Shown here: piece after piece, positions 41,918 through 52,186 of the stretch
Layout of the letters: each line of letters starts with the position of its first letter
How positions within the stretch are numbered: position 1 is the first letter of the stretch
Source of the DNA: Neoarius graeffei
Lineage: Eukaryota > Chordata > Actinopteri > Siluriformes > Ariidae
Direction of reading: 5' to 3'
Assembly (NCBI RefSeq): GCF_027579695.1
Contig: NC_083577.1
Location: forward strand, 57,256,283 to 57,320,282
Length of the DNA: 64,000 nt
Notes under the pieces: generated by a model
The model's input: only the letters and a program-made list of their open reading frames with translations
What the model was told of the DNA's origin: nothing
Database searches by the model: none
Translations under genes and position numbers: made by a program

Positions 41918-43449
41918 CAGTGGTGCTTGAAAGTTTGTGAACCCTTTAGAATTTTCTATATTTCTGCATAAATATGACCTAAAACATCATCAGATTTTCA
42001 CACAAGTCCTAAAAGTAGATAAAGAGAACCCAGTTAAACAAATGAGACAAAAATATTATACTTGGTCATTTATTTATTGAGGAAAATGATCCAATATTAC
42101 ATATCTGTGAGTGGCAAAAGTATGTGAACCTTTGCTTTCAGTATCTGGTGTGACCCCCTTGTGCAGCAATAACTGCAAGTAAACATTTCCGGTAACTGTT
42201 GATCAGTCCTGCACACCGGCTTGGAGGAATTTTAGCCCATTCCTCTGTACAGAACAGCTTCAACTCTGGGATGTTGGTGGGTTTCCTCACATGAACTGCT
42301 CGCTTCAGGTCCTTCCACAACATTTCAATTGGATTAAGGTCAGGACTTTAACTTGGCAATTCCAAAACATTAACTTTATTCTTCTTTAACCATTCTTTGG
42401 TAGAATGACTATTTTCCTTTAGAATTGGCTGGTATAATTCAGAATTCATTGTTCCATCAATGATGGCAAGCCGTCCTGGCCCAGATGCAGCAAAACAGGC
42501 CCAAACCATGATACTACCACCACCATGTTTCACAGTTGAGATAAGGTTCTTATGCTGGAATGCAGTCTTTTCCTTCTCCAAACATAATGCTTCTCATTTA
42601 AACCAAAAAGTTCTATTTTGGTCTTATCCGTCCACAAAACATTTTTCCAATAGCCTTCTGGCTTGTCCACGTGATCTTTAGCAAACTGCAGACGAGCAGC
42701 AGTGTTCTTTTTGGAGAGCAGTGGCTTTCTCCTTGCAAACCTGCCATGCACACCATTGTTGTTCAGTGTTCTCCTGATGGTAGACTCATGAACATTAACA
42801 TTAGCCAATGTGAGAGAGGCCTTCAGTTGCTTAGAAGTTACCCTGGGGTCCTTAGTGACCTTGCCGACTATTACACGCCTTACTCTTGGAGTGATCTTTG
42901 TTGGTCGACCACTCCTGGGGAGGGTAACAATGGTGTTGAATTTCCTCCATTTGTACACAATCTGTCTGACTGTGGATTGGTGGAGTCCAAACTCTTTAGA
43001 GATGGTTCTGTAACCTTTTCCAGCCTGATGAGCAACAACAATGCCTTTTCTGAGGTCCTCAGAAATCTCCTTTGTTCGTGCCATGATACACTTCCACAAA
43101 CGTGTTGTGAAGATCAGACTTTGATAGATCCCTGTTCTTTAAATAAAACAGGGTGCCCAGTCACACCTGATTGTCAGCCCATTGATTGGAAACACCTAAC
43201 TCTAATTTCACCTTCAAATTAACTGCTAATCCTCGAGGTTCACATACTTTTGCCACTCACAGATATGTAATATTGGATCATTTTCCTCAATAAATAAATG
43301 ACCAAGTATAATATTTTTGTCTCCTTTGTTTAACTGGGTTCTCTTTATCTACTTTTAGGACTTGTGTGAAAATCTGATGATGTTTTAGGTCATATTTATG
43401 CAGAAATATAGAAAATTCTAAAGGGTTCACAAACTTTCAAGCACCACTG
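41918..43449 (-). mobile_element. Tc1-like element, family D, copy 2
   Basis: Ends CAGTGGTGCTTGAAAGTTTG on both sides and TA duplications (41916-41917 and 43450-43451), 1532 bp. Inserted in the LINE 2 frame at the codons for [10 protein letters not shown]. Confidence 0.96.
42138..43084 (-). pseudogene. Tc1-like transposase, family D, copy 2, catalytic deletion
   Basis: Starts MARTKEISEDLRKGIVVAH (43084) and is open through two helix-turn-helix regions to LWTDKTKIELFG (first D). It shifts frame near 42575, reads GGGSIMVWACFAASGPG, and then lacks about 25-30 residues compared with copy 1: LKEN runs into the STKEWLKKNK region, so the MQQDND block with the second catalytic D is deleted. A further break lies near 42345. 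Ends GGHTRY. Cannot be active. Confidence 0.92.
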
Positions 43450-44810
43450 TACTTAAGGCGTGCGCAGACCAACTCGCAGGAGTCTTCACCAAGATCTTCA
43501 ACACCTCCCTGTCCCGAGCAATCGTCCCATCCTGCTGGAAATCCGCCACTATTATTCCAGTTCCAAAAACGTCCGCCAGCAAAAACCTGAACGACTTTAG
43601 GCCAGTGGCATTAACATCTGTGGCAATGAAGTGCCTGGAAAAGCTGGTTGCCCAGCACATCAAGGGCTACCTCCCTCCATCCTTCGACCCCCACCAGTTT
43701 GCCTACAGGGCAAACCGTTCCACTGAGGACGCCATCGCCACCACTCTCCATGCAACGCTGAGCCACCTTGACCACCCTGGTAACTATGCAAGACTACTCT
43801 TCATAGATTTCAGCTCAGCCTTCAACACAATAAGCCCAGACATTCTGATAAAAAAACTCCTGGACCTTCGCCTCCCCCCCTCCACCTGCGCTTGGATTAA
43901 AGACTTCCTCTCCAATAGGCCACAACAGGTGAGACTCGGACAGCATCTTTCCCCTCCGCTCACACTCAGCACTGGCTCCCCCCAAGGCTGTGTGTTGAGC
44001 CCACTTTTGTACACTCTCTACACATCGGACTGTACCCCCACCCACCCCTCCAACCTCATCATAAAGTTTGCAGACGACACCACAGTGGTCGGTCTCATTT
44101 CAGGGGGCTATGAGATGGCATACAGAGCAGAGGTGCAGTCACTCGCAACCTGGTGCTCATCAAACGACTTACTTCTCAACACAATAAAAACCAAGGAAAT
44201 CATCATAGACTTCAGACTCAAACGCACTGCCCATGCCCCACTAAACCTCAACGGCGACTGTGTTGAAAGGGTGCCATCATTTAAATTCCTAGGGGTGCAC
44301 ATCTCCGAAGATCTCGCTTGGTCCACCAACACTAAGGCAATAACCAAGAAGGCCTAGCAGCGACTGCACTTCCTGAGAATTCTCAAGAAAAACCATCTGG
44401 AACAGAGGCTGCTGGTGTCCTTCTACCGGTCAATCATCGAAAGCATTCTCACTTACAGCATCATAGCTTGGTATGTGGGATGCTCAGCAACGGACAGGAA
44501 GGCTCTGCAGAGGGTCATTAGCACAGCCCAAAAGACAATAGGCTGTCCTCTGCCCTCCCTGGAAGATCTTGTCGACACCCGCTGCCTCTCCAGGTCCAGG
44601 TCCATTCTCAAAGACTCTGCCCACCCAGCCCACAACCTGTTCAACCTGCTTCCCTCCGGCAGGTGGTTCAGGTTTATAAACACCCGCACTACAAGACTGT
44701 CCAACAGCTTTTTCCCCTGGGCCATACATTCACTTAACAAGAGCAATATCCCCCTGCAGACATTAGCCATCCACCAGCCCAACCCCCTCCCCCTTCTTTG
44801 TTCGCCATGA

Positions 44811-45192
44811 TTAACTGTATCTCTGGACATTGACTTTGAGCACTTGCACTTTATCACGAGGTACTTTACAGTCTGGTGCTGCTATGTTTTGTCATGATGC
44901 TATACTTTTGGTGCTGGGGAGTGTCTTGTTTTGTCTGGGAGAGAAGGAGGGAGTAGTGTTTTTGTGTGAGGGGTGTAGTGTATAGGCTTGGGGTGGGAGT
45001 GTTTGTTTGAGTGGGAGAGGTGGGGCTGTCCTTGGAGCTGGAAAGAGGGTGTGTGTGAGAGTGTATGGAGTCCTGTCTGTTTATATATTTATTATTTTTT
45101 TACTACCTGTTAGTCTTGAAGCACTGATCAAGAGTGGCAATTCTAATTTCATTGTATTTGATACCAGGTATTTTATGCAATGACAAATAAAG
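44811..45192 (+). other. LINE 2 3' untranslated region
   Basis: G/T-rich stretch (gggagtgtttg-type runs) leading to gacaaataaag and the (ATTCT)n tail. L2-type LINEs commonly end in such short tandem repeats. Confidence 0.7.
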
Positions 45193-45757
45193 ATTCTATT
45201 CTATTCCCCCTCGGGCTCATTATTGGACTTCAAGGTAGAGCCCTGCACTCCCGCGGGACTCGCGGGACCCGCCGCAAAGCAGTGCGGCGCGGGACAAATT
45301 TTGAAAGCTCATTGCGGGCGCGGGCGGGACCGGAAGTGCACATATGCGGCGCGGGCGGGAGCGGTGATAAGCTGCAGTCCCGCTAACTAAAAACGTGTTT
45401 GAAATAAAATTTATAAATTATTAATTTATGTCTATCATATATAATTTGTGCTGGATATTTTATTTGGCATTAATAAAAACATTTTAAGATGCCTAAATTT
45501 ACAGAGAGAGTCAGATTGCCAGATTGAGTGAGGAATGGCATCTTAAATTTGCCATTGGTCACCCTAACGGGAAATCCTTTGATCATTCTAATGACTCGCC
45601 ATTCACACCCAGCCTCCAGTGACCCACACTAACATAATGCCTCAATGACACCTTAGATGAGCTGGTCATCAGAATTATGATTCTGATTCAGGAGAGGATA
45701 AATATCTCTCGTTCGTTTCTCGATTCTTTTCCTCTTCCGTGTTTGAGATCTCCGATC

Positions 45758-45940
45758 ATGGCAGAAGAGCAGAGCTCCTTTACTGAACCTCACAGTGCTT
45801 CAAAAGTAAGTGCTGCTTTAAAAAGAGGTACATTTACCGTTAAAAAGTCAAGAGTCCTGAAATCGGACATTTGGAAGTCGTTCTCACTCGTGTACGACGC
45901 GGAGGGAAATCAGCTGCCCTTTGCTTGCTGTGATAAGTAG
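45758..45940 (+). pseudogene. BED-finger-like N-terminal relic of a hAT transposase
   Basis: ATG at 45758; MAEEQSSFTEPHSASKVSAA, then SDIWKSFSLVYDAEGNQLPF and ACCDK before a stop. The W..F....D..G....C pattern is the first half of a BED zinc finger, the usual DNA-binding domain of hAT transposases. The rest of the protein is deleted. Confidence 0.55.
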
Positions 45941-46131
45941 GCTAGGACTGTGTTTTGTTATAACATTTATATATGCTATGCTTATAGGGTATTCTATAGG
46001 ATATTCTAGTTAGAAATGCTTAACAAATGTAAACTGGGTTAGCCTAGTGTTTTGTATGGCTGAACAATAAATATACCAAATTTCCACTTGGAATTACGTG
46101 CTCGCCTGTCTTTTATTATTATTATTATTAT

Positions 46132-47228
46132 TAGTGCTGTAAAAAATGTCGCGTTATTATCGCGTTAACTTGACTCAATTTTAACGGAGATAATTTTTTT
46201 ATCGCGAGATTAACGCTCTGTGACATGATGTAGATTTTTCATAAGCTTTTGAAACTAGTAGAGATGGGATTTATGGCTCTTTGATGGGATCCGCATCTTT
46301 GTGATCCGTTCTTTGAAAAGAGCCGTTCAAAAGACTGGCTCATTTGGCTCTTTTTAAATATTTATTCAGTTTTAAGAAGACAGCGTCTGTAAACTCAATG
46401 CTATCCCAGAAATCCTTCCTGTAATATGCAAATTTGGCCGCCTCTGATTGGACAGCGCGACGCATAAACAGGCAGAAAAAGTGTAAAAGTACGAAATGTG
46501 TTAAGTGAGATGAAACAGTAAAGATCAGACTCAATGCAATATTTATCAACGAACTAGTGTACTTTATATTATAATCAGGGGCGGCACGGTGGTGTAGTGG
46601 TTAGCGCTGTTGCCTCACAGCAAGAAGGTCCTGGGTTCGAGCCCCGGGGCCGGCAAGGGCCTTTCTGTGTGGAGTTTGCATGTTCTCCCCGTGTCCGCGT
46701 GGGTTTCCTCCGGGTGCTCCGGTTTCCCCCACAGTCCAAAGACATGCAGGTTAGGTTAACTGGTGACTCTAAATTGACTGTAGGTGTGAATGTGAGTGTG
46801 AATGGTTGTCTGTGTCTATGTGTCAGCCCTGTGATGACCTGGCGACTTGTCCAGGGTGTACCCCGCCTTTCGCCCATAGTCAGCTGGGATAGGCTTCAGC
46901 TTGCCTGCGACCCTGTAGATAAAGCGGCTAGAGATAATGAGATTAGATATTATAATCAAGTATGTCAAGCCTACCATCACTGTGTAACCTGTCTCTCTGA
47001 TAGAGCTGTAGACTAACTCAAGCAGGAAGTCACTTCACCGACTGAAGTGGAAGAAGAGTGAAGTTCAATTCTCTTGCTAGCTCTGCTTTGCAATAAAAAA
47101 AACCCCAACACCATTGGTACAAAGCAAGGCTATTCACTTTTTTATGCTGATCAGAGAATTGCAATGGTTTCTCATGTGATAAAAATGTGTGATTCGCGAT
47201 TAAATATTTTAATCGCTTGACAGCACTA
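46132..47228. mobile_element. hAT-like element F nested in E
   Basis: Ends TAGTGCTGT and ACAGCACTA with TTAATCGCG-type subterminal motifs. The flanking octamer is ATTATTAT on both sides, but it lies in a TTA microsatellite, so it is weak evidence. No transposase; a SINE is nested at 46578-46946. Confidence 0.75.
46578..46946 (+). mobile_element. Full-length SINE nested in element F
   Basis: Intact tRNA-like head, core and L2-like tail; 12-bp target duplication atattataatca (46566-46577 and 46947-46958). Very similar to the copy at 7429-7800, so probably young. Confidence 0.95.
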
Positions 47229-47632
47229 ATTATTATTATTAGAGACACTACATGCTGAATTCAGAAACAAGGTAAATAATAACAAACGTGAACGTGAGCT
47301 GTAGATATTTATGCTCAAATCCACTCAAAGTAGGGGGCGGGGTACCATCACGCTGTGTCAAGACGAGAACTTTCCTGAGAAATAACGCGAACGTCTGCAT
47401 CATGCGGGATTTGCGGGCGGGAGCGGGACTGAAAATCATCATTTTTTTGTGGGCGCGGGCGGGAGCGGGACTGAAAATCATAATTTTTTGCGGGCGCGGG
47501 TGGGAGCGTGACTGCACAATGCAGGCGGGAGCGGGACTGAAAAATCCGACCGCGCAGACCTCTACTTCAAGGCAACTATATATGTACCTTTTCAGGGGCA
47601 AAACGATGCATACATGCTCCCAAGCAATATAT

Positions 47633-47990
47633 CCATCCATCCATTATCTGTAGCTGCTTATCCTGTCCTACAGGGTCGCAGGCAAGCTAGAACCTATCCC
47701 AGCTGACTATGGGCGAGAGGCAGGGTACACCCTAGACAAGTCACCAGGTTATCGCAGGGCTGACACATAGACACAGACAACCATTCACACCTACGGTCAG
47801 TTTAGAGCCACCAATTAGCCTAATGTGCATGTCTTTGGACTGTGGGGGAAACTGGAGCACCCGGAGAAAACCCACACAGAAAACATGCAAACTTCACACA
47901 GAAATGCCCCTCATCAGCTGCTGGGCTCAAACCCAGGACCTTCTTGCTGTGAGGCGACAGCACTAACCACTACACCATCGTGCCGCCCCT
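47633..47990 (-). mobile_element. SINE, first of two at the same target
   Basis: Minus-strand SINE with (ATCC)n tail, flanked by caagca(a/g)tatat at 47621-47632 and 47991-48002. Confidence 0.93.
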
Positions 47991-48002
47991 CAAGCAGTAT
48001 AT

Positions 48003-48376
48003 CTCATCTCATCTCATTATCTCTAGCCACTTTATCCTGTTCTACAGGGTCGCAGGCAAGCTGGAGCCTATCCCAGCTGACTACGGGCGAAAGGCGGGGT
48101 ACACCCTGGACAAGTCACCAGGTTATCGCAGGGCTGACACATAGACACAGACAACCATTCACACTCACACCTACGGTCAATTTAGAGTTACCAGTTAACC
48201 TAACCTGCATGTCTTTGGACTGTGGGGGAAACCGGAGCACCTGGAGGAAACCCACGCGGACATGGGGAGAACATGCAAACTCCACACAGAAAGGCCCTCA
48301 CTGGCCACGGGGCTTGAACCCGGACCTTCTTGCTGTGAGGTGACAGCGCTAACCACTACACCACCATGCCGCCCTC
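48003..48376 (-). mobile_element. SINE, second of two at the same target
   Basis: Minus-strand full-length SINE flanked by caagcagtatat at 47991-48002 and 48377-48388. It shares its left flank with the right flank of the preceding SINE. Confidence 0.93.
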
Positions 48377-48493
48377 CAAGCAGTATATAAAGTGTACAAA
48401 TAAGTAGTTTAGAGAGTACTGCTTTATTTTTTGAGAGTGTCGCTGTTGGGAATAAAATAGTGTTCCATATGCTAACAAAATGAAAATAGATTT

Positions 48494-48859
48494 CTCATCT
48501 CATTATCTCTAGCCACTTTATCCTGTTCTACAGGGTCACAGGCAAGCTGGAGCCTATCCCAGCTGACTACGGGCGAAAGGCGGGGTACACCCTGGACAAG
48601 TCGCCAGGTCATCACAGGGCTGACACATAGACACAGACAACCATTCACACTCACATCTACGGTCAATTTAGAGTCACCAGTTAACCTAACCTGCATATCT
48701 TTGGACTGTGGGGGAAACCGAAGCACCCGGAGGAAACCCACGCGGACACGGGGAGAACATGCAAACTCCACACAGAAAGGCCCTCGCCGGCCACGGGGCT
48801 CGAACCCGGACCTTCTTGCTGTGAGGCGACAGCGCTAACCACTACACCACCGTGCTGCC
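48494..48859 (-). mobile_element. Full-length SINE upstream of DNAJC15
   Basis: 13-bp target duplication tgaaaatagattt (48481-48493 and 48860-48872). About 350 bp upstream of the DNAJC15 start codon. Confidence 0.95.
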
Positions 48860-48872
48860 TGAAAATAGATTT

Positions 48873-49207
48873 GATTTGTGAAATTATATTTTCGTTTTCA
48901 GTCCCACTTTGTAAAGCACAATATTTGAGTATAGAAGATGAAAAGATTGACTTAAACATCAACAGGGTTCAATTAAAATGGAAAATAAACCTAAAAAAAA
49001 CATTTACATTAAATAAACAAAAGAGAAAACGGACGTAAAGATAGTGAGCGAAGTATATTTACTGCAGTGCACAGTTAAATAATTACATTTTTAATACATT
49101 TACACCTTCATCTTATTATACAGTACTTCACAATGACACAGTTTTCGGATTCGCGCGTGTCGTTTGTCCTGACTGGCGACCCGTAGGCGTTCTTCAGTGT
49201 GTGAAAC
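48873..49207 (+). promoter_or_regulatory. DNAJC15 upstream region and 5' UTR
   Basis: About 335 bp between the last SINE and the start codon. The distal part is AT-rich; the last 70 bp become CpG-containing (ggattcgcgcgtgtcg, actggcgacccgtagg), as in many housekeeping promoters. No TATA box at a fixed distance was identified. Boundaries and transcription start are guesses. Confidence 0.35.
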
Positions 49208-49315
49208 ATGGCGGGTGCAGGCGGTCATATAGCGACAGATAGTGACCTTCTGAGATACGCCGAATATACACCTACATCTAATCAGCGGAATGAAACAGAT
49301 ATTGACAAGCGCATT
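49208..49315 (+). CDS. dnajc15: DNAJC15 exon 1
   Basis: ATG at 49208 in a good Kozak context (gaaacATGG). It encodes 36 residues, MAGAGGHIATDSDLLRYAEY followed by TPTSNQRNETDIDKRI, and ends at a GTGAGT donor in phase 0. The LRYAEY motif and the following polar stretch with DxD match the N-terminus of human DNAJC15 (SLRYAEYLQPSAKRPDADVDQ). DNAJC15/MCJ is an inner mitochondrial membrane J-domain protein that works with the TIM23 import motor and restrains respiratory complex I. Position next to EPSTI1 in divergent orientation supports the call. The J domain exons lie outside or were not found. Confidence 0.88.
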
Positions 49316-49448
49316 GTGAGTAAGCTCTGCTGTGTGGCTTTTAAGGCGTGTGTTCATAAATAATCTGGTAGTAGCGTATTAGCTCAGAAACACCTGTGTA
49401 GCATGTAGCATGCTAGCCAAGCTTTCAGGTGTTGTGTGTGTGTATATA

Positions 49449-49488
<40 letters not shown>
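49316..49488. repeat. Start of DNAJC15 intron 1 with (TA)n
   Basis: Donor-proximal intron followed by a GT run and a TA microsatellite (about 49453-49488) into which a MITE appears to have inserted. A matching TA run continues at 50089-50136. Confidence 0.8.
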
Positions 49489-49491
<3 letters not shown>

Positions 49492-50085
49492 TGATTCCAC
49501 GCTTATGGGTACTGAAATGGGGACATGAACTTATTCACCTAAAACCATTTCTTTTTTTACCATCAGGTCACAAAACATGTAATCTTTAATGAATGATATG
49601 TTAAAAGATAACTTTAATTTTCTGAGATGTAATAAAAACATATTTATATGCCAAAGTCAAGCCTATGAGTTCCAAAATGATGTCTGTTACATTACTTCTG
49701 TTACGATTGTCCATCTCGCATCTGTTACAAATTAATTACAATCTAGCTATATACCATGTTAATCTTACTGAAAGAATGTGTATGTTTATTCTACTACACA
49801 TGTTTATTAATTATATTTGCTAAAACATCACCTTCCTATGTTTCAAAAAGTAATTCTACATTGTTAAAATTGAGAATATATATGTCCACAACACTTCTGT
49901 TACGTTCTGACTTTGGCATATAAATATGTTTTTATTACATCTCAGAAAATTAAAGTTATCTTTTAACATATCATTCATTAAAGATTACATGTTTTGTGAC
50001 CTGATGGTAAAAAAAGAAATGGTTTTAGGTGAATTTTTAAAAATAAGTTCATGTCCCCATTTCAGTACCCATAAGCGTGGAATCA

Positions 50086-50088
<3 letters not shown>
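49489..50088. mobile_element. MITE with about 170-bp terminal inverted repeats
   Basis: The left arm (49489 to about 49660, starting gagtgattccacgcttatgg) is the near-perfect complement of the right arm (about 49912-50088). The loop of about 250 bp includes repeated 'acttctgttac' motifs. Flanked by TA repeats, so a TA target is likely but cannot be resolved. No coding capacity. Confidence 0.9.
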
Positions 50089-50136
<48 letters not shown>

Positions 50137-50139
<3 letters not shown>

Positions 50140-50665
50140 TGATATATATTAGCCAGCTAGCATCAGTCTGCTGGTTTACTTCTTGTTTGTTTATATGTTT
50201 AGCATCGATATTCTTTGCGAAACATAACTTTCAGATCATTCACATGGCCAGGTAGGAATAAATAACTTTCACTACATATTTTAGTTAAAACATATTAGCT
50301 ACCATGTCAGTACCTGGGTTCCCCCTGAGTTCTGAAAAATATTCTCCACTTTTTTTCCTTGAAAAATAAAGTCAAATAAGTATTCTTCACTTTTTCTTAG
50401 TTACTGACTTATCAAAGTGGACTTAATACAGGTTTATACCATCCAAACTGACACAATTCAAATATTTGTACAGATACAGCTAACCTCTTCATTACAAATA
50501 CAAGCTAAACTAAACCTCTTTAGTTTGAGTTTAAAGGTCATAGGCAAGGGTCGGAGATGAAACGTAAAATATCAACTTTATTGTCTAGAAGAACGACCCA
50601 AAAAGTGAATTAAATCTTCCTGGTGTCTAATTTACACCCTAAAATTGAATAAAACGGTTAAAATA
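50137..50665. other. DNAJC15 intron 1, nothing recognised
   Basis: AT-rich sequence without recognised exon or repeat. Confidence 0.4.
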
Positions 50666-51321
50666 CAGGTAGTCATCGACTTACGACTGCGTTTGGTTAT
50701 GACTGACCGGTCGTAAACCGATCTGGTCGTAAGTCGGCCTATGTTAAATGAACGTAAGTATATTGTGATGTGTAATGATATTGTAATCATCTTAAAGTCT
50801 TATTTTATCAACATTTTCTTATTTCATTACCTTGGCTCATTATTTGGTTTAAGTCAAACACTGCATACTACACTGCGTACAGTACAATTCATGTAATATG
50901 TGCAAAACAAAAAATACAAAATACAGGTGTGAAAAATAGAAAACATTTTAGCTTGAAACATACCAAAATACAAATGTAAAACATAGCAAAATACAAAATT
51001 TAGTGACCGCTGGCATCACTGGTGCTTGGCCGTAGGTCGTCTACGTCATCATCAGCTGTTGCAGCGCTCGGGCTGGCGGGAGGATTTGCTCGTTTCATAA
51101 ACCAGGAGCTGGGGCGGAAACTGTATGACGGAGTGCGCGAGGGAGTGCTCCTGGAGCTGGGGCGGAAACTGTTGTACGCAGCGAGAGGCGCTGCCGGGAG
51201 CTGGGGCAGAAACTGTCGTACGCTCAGCTAGCTTAGCTGGGAAACACTTGCCAGTCATAACCAGACGGTCGTAAAGTTGATCGGTCGTAAGTCGCATAGG
51301 TTGTAAGTCGACGACTACCTG
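50666..51321. mobile_element. TIR element with CAGGTAGTCGTCGACTTACGAC ends split by TA
   Basis: Inverted ends CAGGTAGTC(A/G)TCGACTTAC at 50666 and 51321 with TA on both sides (50664-50665, 51322-51323). TA duplication and CAG-type start suit the Tc1/mariner/pogo group. The 656-bp interior has repeated gagctggggcggaaactg motifs (51106-51210) and no transposase. Confidence 0.82.
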
Positions 51322-51323
51322 TA

Positions 51324-51798
51324 TACTGTTTTGCCCAAGTTTCGAAGGTTTGTTTACTTCTCACTTATGCACACTTTCACCGCCAGGGGGCAGTCACCGT
51401 GACGTCATTCAAGGCAAACAGACCGGCAGCAGTTTTGTGTTTACTTGAGAACCGAGCACACGTGTACGGACTGGTCGTGAGAGGTTGTGTAAAATGTCTG
51501 AAAGCGATAACGATTTTGAAGCAGGGACTCTCCAAATTGAATATCGAGAGGTGAAACCATATATGTATGAACCTATGGCCGTTGCAGAGCAATCGGTGAA
51601 TGTGGCTCACTGGTTTGACCGTGCGGCCTCGGAATCGAACAGCGACTCGGCCGACTCTGATCGTGGTGACCCCGGACCTCAACAAGACTCGCACCCAAAC
51701 ACTTTATCCTGGTAGTTATGATAAATTCTTACTTTCATCATAATACTAAATAAGAGCCCTTTTGAAGAATAATTAAACCGCCCTCCCTAGTGGATATA
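51324..51798 (+). other. Intron segment carrying a P2X7-tail-like exon
   Basis: A moderately GC-rich segment whose main content is the short frame at 51494-51715. The flanks hold a ccgccagggggcag motif resembling a CTCF-type core (51391-51404), noted without further support. Confidence 0.35.
51494..51715 (+). CDS. Short acidic frame resembling P2X7-tail-like repeat proteins
   Basis: ATG at 51494, 73 residues, MSESDNDFEAGTLQIEYREV, KPYMYEPMA, then an acidic Ser/Asp-rich stretch ending NTLSW. The xxPYMYEP motif followed by an acidic region resembles the N-terminus of the many fish proteins annotated as P2X purinoceptor 7-like, which carry a Cys-rich domain downstream. A GT follows the last codons (tcctggtagt), so it may be a first exon with the Cys-rich part missing. 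Opposite in origin to a host gene: such exons are often multicopy. Weak call. Confidence 0.35.
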   Translation: MSESDNDFEAGTLQIEYREVKPYMYEPMAVAEQSVNVAHWFDRAASESNSDSADSDRGDPGPQQDSHPNTLSW

Positions 51799-52186
51799 CA
51801 GTGGTATGCAAAAGTTTGGGCACCCCTGGTCAAAATTGCTGTGACTGTGAACAGTTAAGCAAGTTGAAGATGAAATGATCTCCAAAAGGCATAAAGTTAA
51901 AGATGACTCATTCCCTTTATATTTTAAGCAAAAACAACTTTTTATTTTCATCTTTTACATTTTCAAAATGACAAAAAAAGGAAAAGGGCCCGAAGCAAAA
52001 GTTTGGGCACCCTGCATGGTTAGTACCTAGTAACACCACCTTTGGCAAGTATCACAGCTTGTAAACACTTTTTGTAGCCAGCTAATAATCTTTCAGTTCT
52101 TACCTGGGGGATTTTCACACATTCGTGCTAGCAAAAGGCTTCCAGTTCTACAACCCCGATTCCAAAAAAGTTGGGACAAAGTACAA

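Larger units (their letters stand above)
40286..44810 (+). pseudogene. LINE 2 polyprotein (endonuclease and RT)
   Basis: Starts MAARVSAAACSPLVRC with a hydrophobic N-terminus. Endonuclease: LPSVFLANVRFVVQKMDDL, LILTETWLHPA (catalytic E), TVVYIPPDAN, IIAGDFNQACL, QSDHLSLHLIPAY. After a basic linker, RT: RKAAGPDGVPGK, then the Tc1-like insertion, then [59 protein letters not shown] and [12 protein letters not shown] single nonsense TAG at 44355 follows TKAITKKA, and the frame continues to 44810 (LLCSP). So one stop and one insertion are the only clear lesions. Confidence 0.9.
40265..45206 (+). mobile_element. LINE 2 (L2/CR1-like), nearly intact, with Tc1-like insertion
   Basis: A plus-strand LINE with a short 5' region, one long frame (APE endonuclease plus RT), a GT-rich 3' UTR and an (ATTCT)n tail at 45193-45206. 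A family D Tc1-like element (41918-43449) interrupts the frame. It is the same kind of element as LINE 1 but far less decayed. Confidence 0.92.
45236..47564. mobile_element. hAT-like element E with 8-bp target duplication
   Basis: Ends TAGAG(C/G)(C/T)CTGC as inverted repeats, flanked by the octamer CTTCAAGG (45228-45235 and 47565-47572). Both subterminal regions contain repeated gcgggcgggagcggg-type motifs. It carries a BED-like exon relic and a nested hAT-like element F. Confidence 0.85.
40194..48440. mobile_element. Small MITE (D) enlarged by nested insertions
   Basis: The left arm (40194 to about 40265) begins ACACTGTCAGAAATAGGGG and the right arm (47573-47632 and 48389-48440) ends with a partial complement (...ttattttttgagagtgt). 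Both resemble one short fish MITE with text like ggggtacagtaggagtcc and tgtaccttttcagggg. Everything between belongs to LINE 2, the hAT elements and two SINEs. The original would be only about 200 bp. Confidence 0.5.
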
